Assembly (NCBI GenBank): GCA_007119335.1
Contig: SKPU01000111.1
Location: 1-7,534, forward strand
DNA: 7,534 nucleotides
Direction: 5' to 3'
From: Syntrophomonadaceae bacterium
GTDB lineage: Bacteria > Bacillota > Dethiobacteria > DTU022
Shown here: piece by piece, positions 1 to 6,346 of the stretch
How the letters are laid out: each line of letters opens with the position of its first letter
Position numbering within the stretch: the first letter of the stretch is position 1
Notes under the pieces: generated by a model
Told to the model about the DNA's origin: nothing
What the model saw: the letters and a program-made list of their open reading frames with translations, nothing else
The model's database searches: none
Program-made: the position numbers and the translations under genes

Positions 1-13
1 AGGCAGAATGTAC

Positions 14-36
14 AAAAACCGGCTGCGCCGACTTTT
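14..36 (-). terminator. Intrinsic terminator after the membrane protein gene
   Basis: On the minus strand a 10-bp stem closes over a 3-nt GCA loop and runs straight into TTTTTG. The stem has a CGGC/GCCG core, two G-T wobbles and an A4/T4 outer part. It begins 17 nt past the TGA of the membrane protein gene, the expected place for factor-independent termination. The very small loop and the wobbles make it moderate rather than strong. It is less stable read on the plus strand. Confidence 0.55.
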
Positions 37-52
37 ATAAATTCCCGGCGAT

Positions 53-2629
53 TCAACCTGCCTGATGATAGGTTCTTTTCAGCCATTGAACATCCCTCCT
101 ACTTATTAAGATTACTACAAAAGCAGTAAAGTTTGCAATACCGGCAAAAAGACAACAGGCAATGATTCCGAGCACCGGGGCAATGATCGCACTGGCCAAA
201 ACTGCACCAATACAGGCCCCGAAAAGTTCAAGTCCGTACACGGTTCCGGCAGTTTTTTCAGCATTTTTGTTCAAGGCCATATAGCAGGCTAAGGAAAGGG
301 GGAAATCAACCCCGTTTATCAAACCGGCTGAAAATGTGAGTAATGAAAAAAGCATAAAAATCAGAGCCGATGATTCGACAAGCGCAGCCCGCGGAAGCAC
401 AACGGCAATCAAAACAGCCAGCAAGGCTATGAACATCTGTACTCCGGCCAGGAGATTCAGATTAACTTTATTCTTCACAAAACGATTGGTCAGATAGGCG
501 CCCAGGGCCAGGCCGCTCATGAAGAGGGCCATAATCAAGCCCACCATTTCATAAACAAAGCCATAAATACTCTGAAATGAAAAGAGCAGGGCTATCTGTA
601 GAGCCATGGTCGAAAGTCCGGTCGTAAAGACGGTGCAAAGCACTCCAAAATTGGTATCCGGCCTTTGTACATCTTCATAATCATGATAAACTTTGCTTCT
701 TTTATAAGCTCTCCCTGAATTGATCCGCAAACCGAGCACAGTCAACAGGGCAATAAAGCAAAGGGGCAGGATCCACCAGGGTTGAACATGCAGCAGCGCT
801 ATAAATGTTTTATCGTCCTCCGGACGGGTCAGTTGATCCCAAAACATGAGAGTGTAATAATAGCCGATCGGTTTGAAATCAGTGTTTATAAAGTATTGCT
901 CTTCTACGGGGAGGAGTTCTTTTTCAGCAGCCTCCTGTTCAGCAAGCGAATCGGGAGAAAGCGGCGCTGCAGGAGGTCCTTCCAGGTGGGACTTGCTGCT
1001 GCGCCCGTGGTTACGCACCGTCCAGTTAACCCTCCGCAGCTGCCCTTCCTCCAGCATAGCCTGGTAATGATGCGGCGAAAACCCCTCAACTTCGATATCC
1101 CGCCGGGTGTATCTGTCCTGCAGGGTTTTTATATCTAAAGAGATCTGCCCCGGTTTGTTAGAAGCAAAAAATGACATATCCCGCTCACCAGCCGGCAAAA
1201 CCCTTCCAAACTCACTGTTCAGGGTATGGTATAGCGTAGCATTCCGGTTTGCCACAGCAGTACCCCGCAAATCGGGAGTGGATACCGCACCGATGGCCAG
1301 AACCCCGTCATCGTATAGCAAATCTTTCGCTTCGCTAAAGAATTCCCTGGTATAGTAGCGGTTCAGCACGGCTGTAGCCGGGTCGGGAATATCAACAATA
1401 ATCATATCATACTGCTCGCCGGCTGTTTTAACAAAGAGTCTGCCATCAGTATGGATCAGGCTGACCCGCGGGTCGTCGAGGGCCTCCAGGGTAGCAGAAG
1501 CGATATAGGGCCGGGCCGCATCAGTAAGGGCCTCATCAAGTTCGATATAATCAACTGCCTCCACCGGATGTTTGACTATCTCGCTGAGCAGGCCGCGTAA
1601 GCCTCCACCAATCAACAAGACCCGTTCAGGCTGCTTATGCTGGACCATAGCCAGGTGAGCCAGTTCCACCGCTTCCTGCTCTTCAAAAGCGGGGGCAACG
1701 GCCTTCGGGCCGGCTGTACTGAAAATCAGGTGGCCGCTTTGAAAAAAAGTATACTGATCTGCACGCCGGACTACAGAAATTGCTCCATGCTCAGATTGCC
1801 TGGTTTCAACAAGTTCATGATCAGGCATGAAGTATTGCCACTGCATCCGGTAAGCCCACTGATCTAAATCTTCGAGAAAGGGGAATGCTATAAAATATAA
1901 TATGAGTAGCGCAATTATTGTAAAACTCCAACGAGATGGGAAAAAGCCTGCGCAGTGAATTCTGCGCATGGAATACCAGGCAGCAGCAAGCATCAATATA
2001 CCAACCAGGCAGGCAATTTGAAAAGCATTCAGATAATGAACCAAAAGAAAAGTAAATAAGAGGCCGCCGAGCATATTCCCCGCCGCTTCACAAATATAAG
2101 TCTTACCAGTTCCAGAGCTATCCACACTCTGATCAATATCGCGCCAAACCCTTGCCAGGAAAACAAACTGAGCTCCCAACAACAGGCAAGCCGGAGCCAT
2201 TATCAAAAAACAGGAGCTGGCTATATCAACCAGGGACAGGTAAGCCCCGGGAGGAATTTCAAAAAACCCGCGCAGGAAACGGATCAGCATAATGGTTGCC
2301 GGAAGGACCAGCAAGATGCCCACCGCACTGCCCACAAGCAGGGTTAACGGACGGTTGATTTTTCCTATAAATACAACACCCAGGCGGCTGCCCACACCGA
2401 CCCAGGCCATCCAGGAAGCCAGGACAATCCCGATCGAGAGCTCATTGCCATGGAAAACCATTAACAGTTCCCGCAAAAGCAAGACCTGGCCAACCTGGGA
2501 AACAATCCCCAGCATCAGCACAGCAAAAAGATGGGGCGGTACCCTACGGGTTGTCCCCGCCTTTAACTTTTTTGCGGTTATCGCGGGGCCGGCAAATATC
2601 TTGTCTTCTCCGTAATTGGTTTCCGGCAT
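53..2629 (-). CDS. Membrane protein with embedded spermidine-synthase-like domain
   Basis: A protein of 858 aa. After a polar N-terminus, hydrophobic helices fill about residues 32-250. A soluble Rossmann domain spans about 275-490 and resembles SpeE/aminopropyltransferases: nucleotide-binding glycine motif IGGGLRGL near 340, acidic IELDEA near 362, and VDIPDP near 412, matching the catalytic VDSTDP of SpeE. A polar stretch follows (about 495-600), then helices to the C-terminus. Both membrane halves carry a similar opening pattern ending in a Gly-rich LG segment, as in MFS-like repeats. This matches the 'fused spermidine synthase' membrane family, whose reaction is largely unproven. In the SpeE motif GGGDGG the Asp is Leu and the next Gly is Arg, and the YHE motif is not recognisable, so polyamine synthesis is doubtful. 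Start: ATG at 2629 has a G-run 9 nt upstream. The alternative ATG at 2647 (864 aa) has no ribosome site and would lie only about 14 nt from the predicted transcript start. The gene is alone on its strand after the tRNA terminator. Confidence 0.85.
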   Translation of the reverse strand: MPETNYGEDKIFAGPAITAKKLKAGTTRRVPPHLFAVLMLGIVSQVGQVLLLRELLMVFHGNELSIGIVLASWMAWVGVGSRLGVVFIGKINRPLTLLVGSAVGILLVLPATIMLIRFLRGFFEIPPGAYLSLVDIASSCFLIMAPACLLLGAQFVFLARVWRDIDQSVDSSGTGKTYICEAAGNMLGGLLFTFLLVHYLNAFQIACLVGILMLAAAWYSMRRIHCAGFFPSRWSFTIIALLILYFIAFPFLEDLDQWAYRMQWQYFMPDHELVETRQSEHGAISVVRRADQYTFFQSGHLIFSTAGPKAVAPAFEEQEAVELAHLAMVQHKQPERVLLIGGGLRGLLSEIVKHPVEAVDYIELDEALTDAARPYIASATLEALDDPRVSLIHTDGRLFVKTAGEQYDMIIVDIPDPATAVLNRYYTREFFSEAKDLLYDDGVLAIGAVSTPDLRGTAVANRNATLYHTLNSEFGRVLPAGERDMSFFASNKPGQISLDIKTLQDRYTRRDIEVEGFSPHHYQAMLEEGQLRRVNWTVRNHGRSSKSHLEGPPAAPLSPDSLAEQEAAEKELLPVEEQYFINTDFKPIGYYYTLMFWDQLTRPEDDKTFIALLHVQPWWILPLCFIALLTVLGLRINSGRAYKRSKVYHDYEDVQRPDTNFGVLCTVFTTGLSTMALQIALLFSFQSIYGFVYEMVGLIMALFMSGLALGAYLTNRFVKNKVNLNLLAGVQMFIALLAVLIAVVLPRAALVESSALIFMLFSLLTFSAGLINGVDFPLSLACYMALNKNAEKTAGTVYGLELFGACIGAVLASAIIAPVLGIIACCLFAGIANFTAFVVILISRRDVQWLKRTYHQAG

Positions 2630-2667
2630 ACTTGTCTGCCCCCCCATACAGGCGGTTGATCACTTCT

Positions 2668-2673
2668 ATTATA
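2668..2673 (-). promoter_or_regulatory. Candidate -10 box of the membrane protein gene
   Basis: The minus strand reads a perfect TATAAT (within TATATAAT) 38 nt before the ATG at 2629. No good -35 hexamer sits 16-18 nt upstream, so the promoter is weak or needs an activator. Its position between the tRNA terminator and the gene fits independent transcription. A start near 2661 would leave a roughly 32-nt leader to ATG 2629. Confidence 0.35.
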
Positions 2674-2698
2674 TAGGATGTCGAGGATATCTGGCCAC

Positions 2699-2739
2699 AA
2701 AAAAAGTTTGGAACATCATCCTGGTTCCAAACTTTTTTT
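2699..2739 (-). terminator. tRNA-Arg terminator, perfect 16-bp hairpin
   Basis: A perfect 16-bp inverted repeat (arms 2699-2714 and 2724-2739, 9-nt loop) has GTTCCAAAC as its core and seven A/T pairs outside. On the minus strand it starts 2 nt after the tRNA CCA end and finishes in TTTTTTTG, so it should stop tRNA transcription. The T7 tract also exists on the plus strand, so it can work in both directions, though no plus-strand gene is seen nearby. Confidence 0.85.
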
Positions 2740-2741
2740 CA

Positions 2742-2819
2742 TGGTGCGCCCGGCAGGATTCGAACCTGCGGCCAGCTGATTCGAAGTCAGTTACTCTATC
2801 CGGGCTGAGCTACGGGCGC
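2742..2819 (-). tRNA. tRNA-Arg, anticodon TCG, CCA encoded
   Basis: A full 78-nt cloverleaf can be folded by eye. It has a 7-bp acceptor stem GCGCCCG/CGGGCGC, discriminator A and encoded CCA. The D arm is GCTC/GAGT with GG in the loop. The anticodon loop is CTTCGAA with TCG at 2782-2784, and the T arm GCAGG/CCTGC holds loop TTCGAAT. Anticodon UCG reads Arg CGA codons. One pair of the anticodon stem, 27-43, is an A-C mismatch; the rest is regular. It is a single tRNA, not part of a cluster in this window, with a promoter candidate upstream and a strong terminator directly after it. Confidence 0.96.
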
Positions 2820-2848
2820 ATATAAATCTAATCTATTTTGCACTATTC

Positions 2849-2877
2849 ATTTAAGCACAACTGATAAACACGGTCAA
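2849..2877 (-). promoter_or_regulatory. Promoter candidate for tRNA-Arg
   Basis: The minus strand has TTGACC (2872-2877), a 17-nt spacer and TTAAAT (2849-2854), which would start RNA about 22 nt before the mature tRNA. A second set, TTGACC (2899-2904), 16 nt, TATGCT (2877-2882), lies just upstream and partly overlaps it. The -35 boxes match 5 of 6 consensus bases, while the -10 boxes match only 4 of 6. Two identical TTGACC boxes 27 bp apart suggest tandem promoters, which are common for stable RNA genes. Confidence 0.4.
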
Positions 2878-3001
2878 GCATAATCACAAATAGATGCTGG
2901 TCAATCTCCTTTCTATCGACCACTCGGAAGAGATAAAGCCCTTTGTGGTTACAATTATTCCTCAAAAGAGCTGGAACTTAAAGATATATTATAAGATAAT
3001 T

Positions 3002-3034
3002 GGCCCTGGTCAAAGCTTTCTTGTTACCAGGGCC
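3002..3034 (-). terminator. GC-rich hairpin after the dehydrogenase gene
   Basis: A perfect 9-bp stem GGCCCTGGT/ACCAGGGCC with a 15-nt loop starts 36 nt past the dehydrogenase stop codon. On the minus strand it is followed by AATTATCTTATAAT, which is AT-rich but not a real T-tract. It is therefore either a weak intrinsic terminator or a 3' end that protects the mRNA. Its position at the end of the three-gene block supports a transcript end here. Confidence 0.5.
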
Positions 3035-3070
3035 GTCATAAGTGTAAAGCATTGCAATAGGAGGCTCTGA

Positions 3071-4306
3071 CTAGACCCAGCCCCGTTTCTTAGCCGAAGC
3101 TTCAATTTTCCGCAGGGCATTCATCCAGGCCGCCATACGTAAAGAACTATTCTTTTCCTTAGCTGTAGCTGTCATCTGATCATAAGCCCTGGTTATCCAT
3201 TCCTTTAACTGGTTTCTGACTCTTTCAAGGTCCCAGTATTCGTCGGTAAGACCCTGAATCCTCTCAAAATGACAGACGATAGCTCCGCCGACGTTAGCTG
3301 CCACATCCGGAACCACCGGGACATTCCTTTTTTGGAGTTCTTCTTCTGCTTCCGGGGTAACCGGACCATTAGCCGCTTCAATAATCATTTTTGCTTTAAC
3401 TTGTGAAGCATTTTGATCGTGGATGACACTTTGTACTGCAGCGGGGATTAAGACATCGACTTCCATCTCCAGCAAATTTTTGTTAGCTATCGGCTCGGTG
3501 CCTGGATAATCAACCACTGAGCCTGTTTTCAAAAAATATTCGTTCAATTTTACACAGTCTATTCCGTCTGCTGAATATATACCGCCATAAACATCGCTGA
3601 CAGCAAGCACTTTATAGCCGCCTTCAGTAAGCTTTCTGGCTAGAACTGACCCTACCTTACCAAAGCCCTGCACCACCACACTGCAGTCATTTGCAAAACC
3701 AAAGTCCTTAACCGCTTGCTCAAATACGTAATAAACACCTAAACCGGTAGCTTCATCAGTTCCAAATGTGCCGCTTACTTCAGTGGGCTTATCGTTGATC
3801 GCTGCCGGGCTGTGAAAACCAACGATTGATTCATATTCATCAAGCATCCAGGCCTGGGTCTTTTCGCTGGTCCCGATATCGGCACCGGGTACATCAACCC
3901 AGGCTCCCTTCATCGGGAGGTGACGCATGAAACTGCGGGACAACCTTTCTAATTCCCACTCACTAAGTTCCTGGGGGTTGACGATCACTCCGCCTTTCCC
4001 GCCACCAGCCGGAATGCCCCCGACTCCATGCTTGATGGTCATCCATAAAGCCAGTGCTTTTAACTCATCAAGGGTTAGGTTTTCAGTAAATCTTGTTCCA
4101 TCCTTAAAACCACCCAGGGCATCACACCAGTGAACCCGGTAAGCTGTAAATATTCTTACATTCCCATCGTCCATGCGCATTGGAAAAGTGAACTCCATGG
4201 TGCGCTTAGGGACGCTCAATAATTCTATTACCTTCGGATCAAGATCAGCGAGCTCTGCAGCCTGACGCAGGGAATGAAGAGCAGTGCTCAGTGGATTAGC
4301 ATCCAT
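3071..4306 (-). CDS. Glu/Leu/Phe/Val dehydrogenase family enzyme
   Basis: A 411-aa NAD(P)-dependent amino-acid dehydrogenase that would interconvert an amino acid with its 2-keto acid and ammonia in the cytoplasm. The length is that of bacterial glutamate dehydrogenase (about 410-450), longer than leucine/valine dehydrogenases (about 365). Conserved points: Lys68 in GGFKDGTRF, Lys92 in WMTIK, catalytic Lys104 in AGGGKGG, Asp143 in VPGADIG, the family motif FGTDEATG near 181, dinucleotide loop QGFGKVG (213-219), and EAANGPVTPEA (310-320). The family sequence VSYFEW near the end reads VCHFER here (344-349): the Ser that contacts the glutamate side-chain carboxylate is Cys345, while Lys68 is kept. 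The substrate is thus open: glutamate, or a branched-chain or other amino acid. Start: ATG at 4306 is 6 nt after an AAAGGAAGG site. The longer 417-aa reading would place this site inside the gene. It is third in line after panB and the TIM-barrel gene, across a 172-bp gap, so it may have its own regulation. Confidence 0.92.
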   Translation of the reverse strand: MDANPLSTALHSLRQAAELADLDPKVIELLSVPKRTMEFTFPMRMDDGNVRIFTAYRVHWCDALGGFKDGTRFTENLTLDELKALALWMTIKHGVGGIPAGGGKGGVIVNPQELSEWELERLSRSFMRHLPMKGAWVDVPGADIGTSEKTQAWMLDEYESIVGFHSPAAINDKPTEVSGTFGTDEATGLGVYYVFEQAVKDFGFANDCSVVVQGFGKVGSVLARKLTEGGYKVLAVSDVYGGIYSADGIDCVKLNEYFLKTGSVVDYPGTEPIANKNLLEMEVDVLIPAAVQSVIHDQNASQVKAKMIIEAANGPVTPEAEEELQKRNVPVVPDVAANVGGAIVCHFERIQGLTDEYWDLERVRNQLKEWITRAYDQMTATAKEKNSSLRMAAWMNALRKIEASAKKRGWV

Positions 4307-4312
4307 AATATA

Positions 4313-4321
4313 CCTTCCTTT
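4313..4321 (-). promoter_or_regulatory. Ribosome binding site fixing the dehydrogenase start
   Basis: AAAGGAAGG on the minus strand ends 6 nt before ATG 4306. An in-frame ATG at 4324 overlaps the 5' end of this site and has no site of its own, so 4306 is preferred. Confidence 0.7.
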
Positions 4322-4350
4322 CATTATTTATTTGCATAGTTCAAACATTC

Positions 4351-4375
4351 AGTGGGGGATAGTCTCTCCCCCACT
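4351..4375 (-). repeat. G-rich hairpin in the dehydrogenase leader
   Basis: A perfect 9-bp inverted repeat AGTGGGGGA/TCCCCCACT with a 7-nt loop ends 44 nt before the dehydrogenase ATG. It is not followed by a T-run on either strand, so it is not a standard terminator. It could be an mRNA processing or stabilising stem, a leader regulatory stem, or a protein site. Confidence 0.6.
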
Positions 4376-4392
4376 AAATTATCCTGTTCCAA

Positions 4393-4416
4393 ATCTATAT
4401 ATTACTGGATATAGAT
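4393..4416. repeat. 8-8-8 palindrome, possible operator
   Basis: ATCTATAT, an 8-nt spacer, then ATATAGAT is a perfect interrupted palindrome. Its AT-rich, dyad-symmetric form and its place upstream of the dehydrogenase gene suit a dimeric repressor or activator site. No convincing -35/-10 pair is seen around it, so the role is inferred from symmetry only. Confidence 0.4.
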
Positions 4417-4442
4417 CGCCCATCGAAAAAGGAAGGCTATTT

Positions 4443-4476
4443 GAGCATAGGATAAAGCGAAACTTTTACTATGCTC
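4443..4476 (-). terminator. Hairpin just after the TIM-barrel gene
   Basis: The 8-bp arms GAGCATAG and CTATGCTC pair perfectly. Inside them TAAAG and CTTTTA pair again with a one-base bulge, giving a long stem that starts 2 nt after the TAA at 4479. On the minus strand the stem is followed by AAATAGCCTTCCTTTTT, so the T-run is about 12 nt away rather than adjacent. It is best read as a weak terminator or attenuator that lowers read-through into the dehydrogenase gene. Confidence 0.45.
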
Positions 4477-4478
4477 CT

Positions 4479-5417
4479 TTAGGGCTTGGGAAGAGAGAGA
4501 TCCTCTCCGCCAGCTTTCATGACCAGGCCTAATCCGGAACGTTCCACCCACTCCATGCATATCTGGGCAATCTTCACGCGGTGTGCAGCAAGGTGGTTAA
4601 GCAGTTCGTCGTCTACCCAGGCGTTATACATCTCTGCTTCGGAACGCCCTGGTTCGATCTTAAAGTATACGGGTGCGCAGATTCGGGCAATATCCCCACA
4701 CTCATGAAAACGCTGGAACCCACCCATTGATTCGACAAGGCTGACATAAACGTCCAGAGGTAGCTTGACCGTGCTTCTGATTGAAGCCAGCATGGGCAGA
4801 GTCAGGTCGCCTAATGGGTTAAAACTGTCCGCCCCCATATCTTCGAGCAGCTTGCCACCATGCGGACTACCGTGGCCCGCAAATACAGACACCTTAAATT
4901 TCACGTCAGCCGGGAAAATCCCATCTGCCCTCATTTTCGCGACTAAATCCAATATGCCTTCATCTGTAATCAGAAAACCACGAATTCCTGCTTCCAGGCA
5001 GCGGTCAAACTCCTTTAACCATTCATATACCTTATCACTTCCCCTGAGCCGCATGCCTGACACATAACCTTCCGGAGTAGTGAACTGCCGACCGCTATCC
5101 GAACCTCTACTGGGTACCGGGTTGATAATTACCTCATAGTTATTATCAGCAGCAAATTGTGCATATTCTTTTAGTTCTCCCATATCCATCAATGCCGCGC
5201 CTTTGACCGTAGAAATGACCCGGTGAACCGGGACTTTTCTTTTTTTTGCTTCCTTAGTCATTATTTCCAGGTTTTTAATAGTTTCCATTCCGGCAATCTC
5301 TATCCGATAGTGTGAACCGTCAGGAAAAACATGCTTTGATGTGGGCAAATCATAGCGATCCCGCAAAGGAAAATTAGTTTTTTCATTTATATACTGTTCA
5401 ATTTTTTCGAAAGGCAT
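4479..5417 (-). CDS. TIM-barrel protein, resembles peptidase U32 group; function unknown
   Basis: A 312-aa soluble protein without signal peptide or membrane helix. The pattern of beta strands with glycine or acidic ends fits an (alpha/beta)8 barrel: YEVIINPVPSRG near 94, GFLITDEG near 147, FKVSVFAGHG near 174, GADSFNPLGDLTLPML near 195, PLDVYV near 220, ICAPVYFKIEPG near 246. The last part (EPGRSEAEMY) looks like a ligand or phosphate site. I connect it with proteins annotated as U32-family peptidases by overall character only. No protease catalytic residue is evident, and an enzyme on small molecules is at least as likely. Start: ATG at 5417 is 9 nt after TGGAGG; the longer 321-aa reading from 5444 would put this site inside the gene. 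It lies 62 nt after panB on the same strand, so the two are probably co-transcribed. Confidence 0.85.
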   Translation of the reverse strand: MPFEKIEQYINEKTNFPLRDRYDLPTSKHVFPDGSHYRIEIAGMETIKNLEIMTKEAKKRKVPVHRVISTVKGAALMDMGELKEYAQFAADNNYEVIINPVPSRGSDSGRQFTTPEGYVSGMRLRGSDKVYEWLKEFDRCLEAGIRGFLITDEGILDLVAKMRADGIFPADVKFKVSVFAGHGSPHGGKLLEDMGADSFNPLGDLTLPMLASIRSTVKLPLDVYVSLVESMGGFQRFHECGDIARICAPVYFKIEPGRSEAEMYNAWVDDELLNHLAAHRVKIAQICMEWVERSGLGLVMKAGGEDLSLPKP

Positions 5418-5426
5418 TTTAATCAG

Positions 5427-5432
5427 CCTCCA
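5427..5432 (-). promoter_or_regulatory. Ribosome binding site fixing the TIM-barrel gene start
   Basis: TGGAGG on the minus strand sits 9 nt before ATG 5417. It lies within the longer frame that begins at 5444, which has no comparable site, so the shorter start is preferred. Confidence 0.65.
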
Positions 5433-5479
5433 TAAATTTTTCATTTTAACAGCAAAACAAATTGATACAAAAACAAATC

Positions 5480-6328
5480 CTACCTGTATTCTTCAAATAA
5501 CTTCTGAAAATCTTCCAGGCTGTCTTTACGTGGATAAACATGATCGTCGGTCGGAAATTCTTCATTTTTGACTTCCGCAACGTACTGCTTAAAAGCATTA
5601 ACACTATTCTCAGCAATATTGGCATAAACTTTGACAAACTTGGGGGTAAAGGCCTGGAATTGGCCCAGCATATCCCCACAAATCAGCAGTTGTCCATCAC
5701 ACTTAACTCCTGCACCAATCGAATAAACAGGAATATCCAGCTTTTCGGTTAAAAACTCGGTTAATTCAGGTGCTACTGCCTCAACAAGAATTGAAAAAGC
5801 GCCCGCTTCCTGCACAGCAAGTGCATCTTCAATCAAGTTTCTGGCTGTTTTTACATCCCGGCCGGTTGCCCTGAAACCACCTAACTGACCGGCACTTTGC
5901 GGGGTTAACCCGATATGGCCCATAACCAGTACCCCGGCATCATTGATCGCTTTAATGCGGCTGGCCACCCGCACTCCACCTTCTAATTTAATGCAATCCA
6001 TGCTGGCTTCCTTTAGAAAGCGGATCGCATTTTTAACTGCATCTTCATCACTTATCTGATAAGAACCAAAAGGCATGTCACCAACAATCCAAGTGTTAGG
6101 TGCCCCTCTGCGAACTGCCCGGCAGTGGGCCAGGCAATCTTCCATGGTCACTGGAATGGTATCCTTGTAACCAAGAAGGACCATGCCCATCGAGTCACCA
6201 ACCAGGATCATATCCATTTCGGCCTGCTCGGCGAACATCGCCATGGGGAAATCATAAGCGGTAACCCAGGCAACTTTTTCGCCCTCTTTTTTCATCTTGA
6301 TTAAATCCAATACATTTTTTTTAGACAA
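5480..6328 (-). CDS. panB: 3-methyl-2-oxobutanoate hydroxymethyltransferase (PanB)
   Basis: A 282-aa cytoplasmic enzyme that moves a hydroxymethyl group from 5,10-methylene-tetrahydrofolate to 2-oxoisovalerate, giving ketopantoate, the first step to pantothenate and CoA. The family motifs are all there: TAYDFPMA (23-30), metal ligands Asp45 in VGDSMG, Asp84 in VGDMPFGSY and Glu116 in IKLEGG, then GHIGLTPQ (137-144), catalytic Glu183 in ILVEAVAPEL, IGAGVKCDGQ (204-213) and the usual tail EFPTDDHVYP. The length is normal, so it should be active. Some positions differ from E. coli PanB (CDGQ for TDGQ, GDMLGQF for HDAFGI). Start: TTG at 6328 lies 8 nt after AAAGGAG. An ATG at 6346 (288 aa) overlaps that site and has none upstream. 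It is the first intact gene of the block; panC and panD are not next to it, and the neighbours are a TIM-barrel protein and an amino-acid dehydrogenase. Confidence 0.95.
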   Translation of the reverse strand: MSKKNVLDLIKMKKEGEKVAWVTAYDFPMAMFAEQAEMDMILVGDSMGMVLLGYKDTIPVTMEDCLAHCRAVRRGAPNTWIVGDMPFGSYQISDEDAVKNAIRFLKEASMDCIKLEGGVRVASRIKAINDAGVLVMGHIGLTPQSAGQLGGFRATGRDVKTARNLIEDALAVQEAGAFSILVEAVAPELTEFLTEKLDIPVYSIGAGVKCDGQLLICGDMLGQFQAFTPKFVKVYANIAENSVNAFKQYVAEVKNEEFPTDDHVYPRKDSLEDFQKLFEEYR

Positions 6329-6336
6329 AGTTATTA

Positions 6337-6343
6337 CTCCTTT
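6337..6343 (-). promoter_or_regulatory. Ribosome binding site indicating a TTG start for panB
   Basis: AAAGGAG on the minus strand is followed after 8 nt by TTG TCT AAA. An ATG nearby in AAAAATG is out of frame, and the in-frame ATG at 6346 overlaps this site. TTG 6328 is therefore the likely initiator. Confidence 0.65.
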
Positions 6344-6346
6344 CAT

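Noticed and set aside
782..1867. Several short plus-strand frames inside the membrane protein gene
   Set aside because: All lie opposite a long, well-supported minus-strand gene and have no motifs or start signals.
2616..2825. Plus-strand frame containing a CARQDSNLRPADSKSV-like peptide
   Set aside because: This is the well-known false translation of the antisense strand of a tRNA gene and its terminator.
2894..3070. 58-codon plus-strand frame between the tRNA and the dehydrogenase gene
   Set aside because: No ribosome site before the ATG, it runs through the 9-bp hairpin after the dehydrogenase gene, and the protein resembles nothing known.
4307..4478. Riboswitch in the dehydrogenase leader
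   Set aside because: There are clear hairpins, but I could not match them to any known riboswitch core and no T-tract terminator adjoins the gene start.
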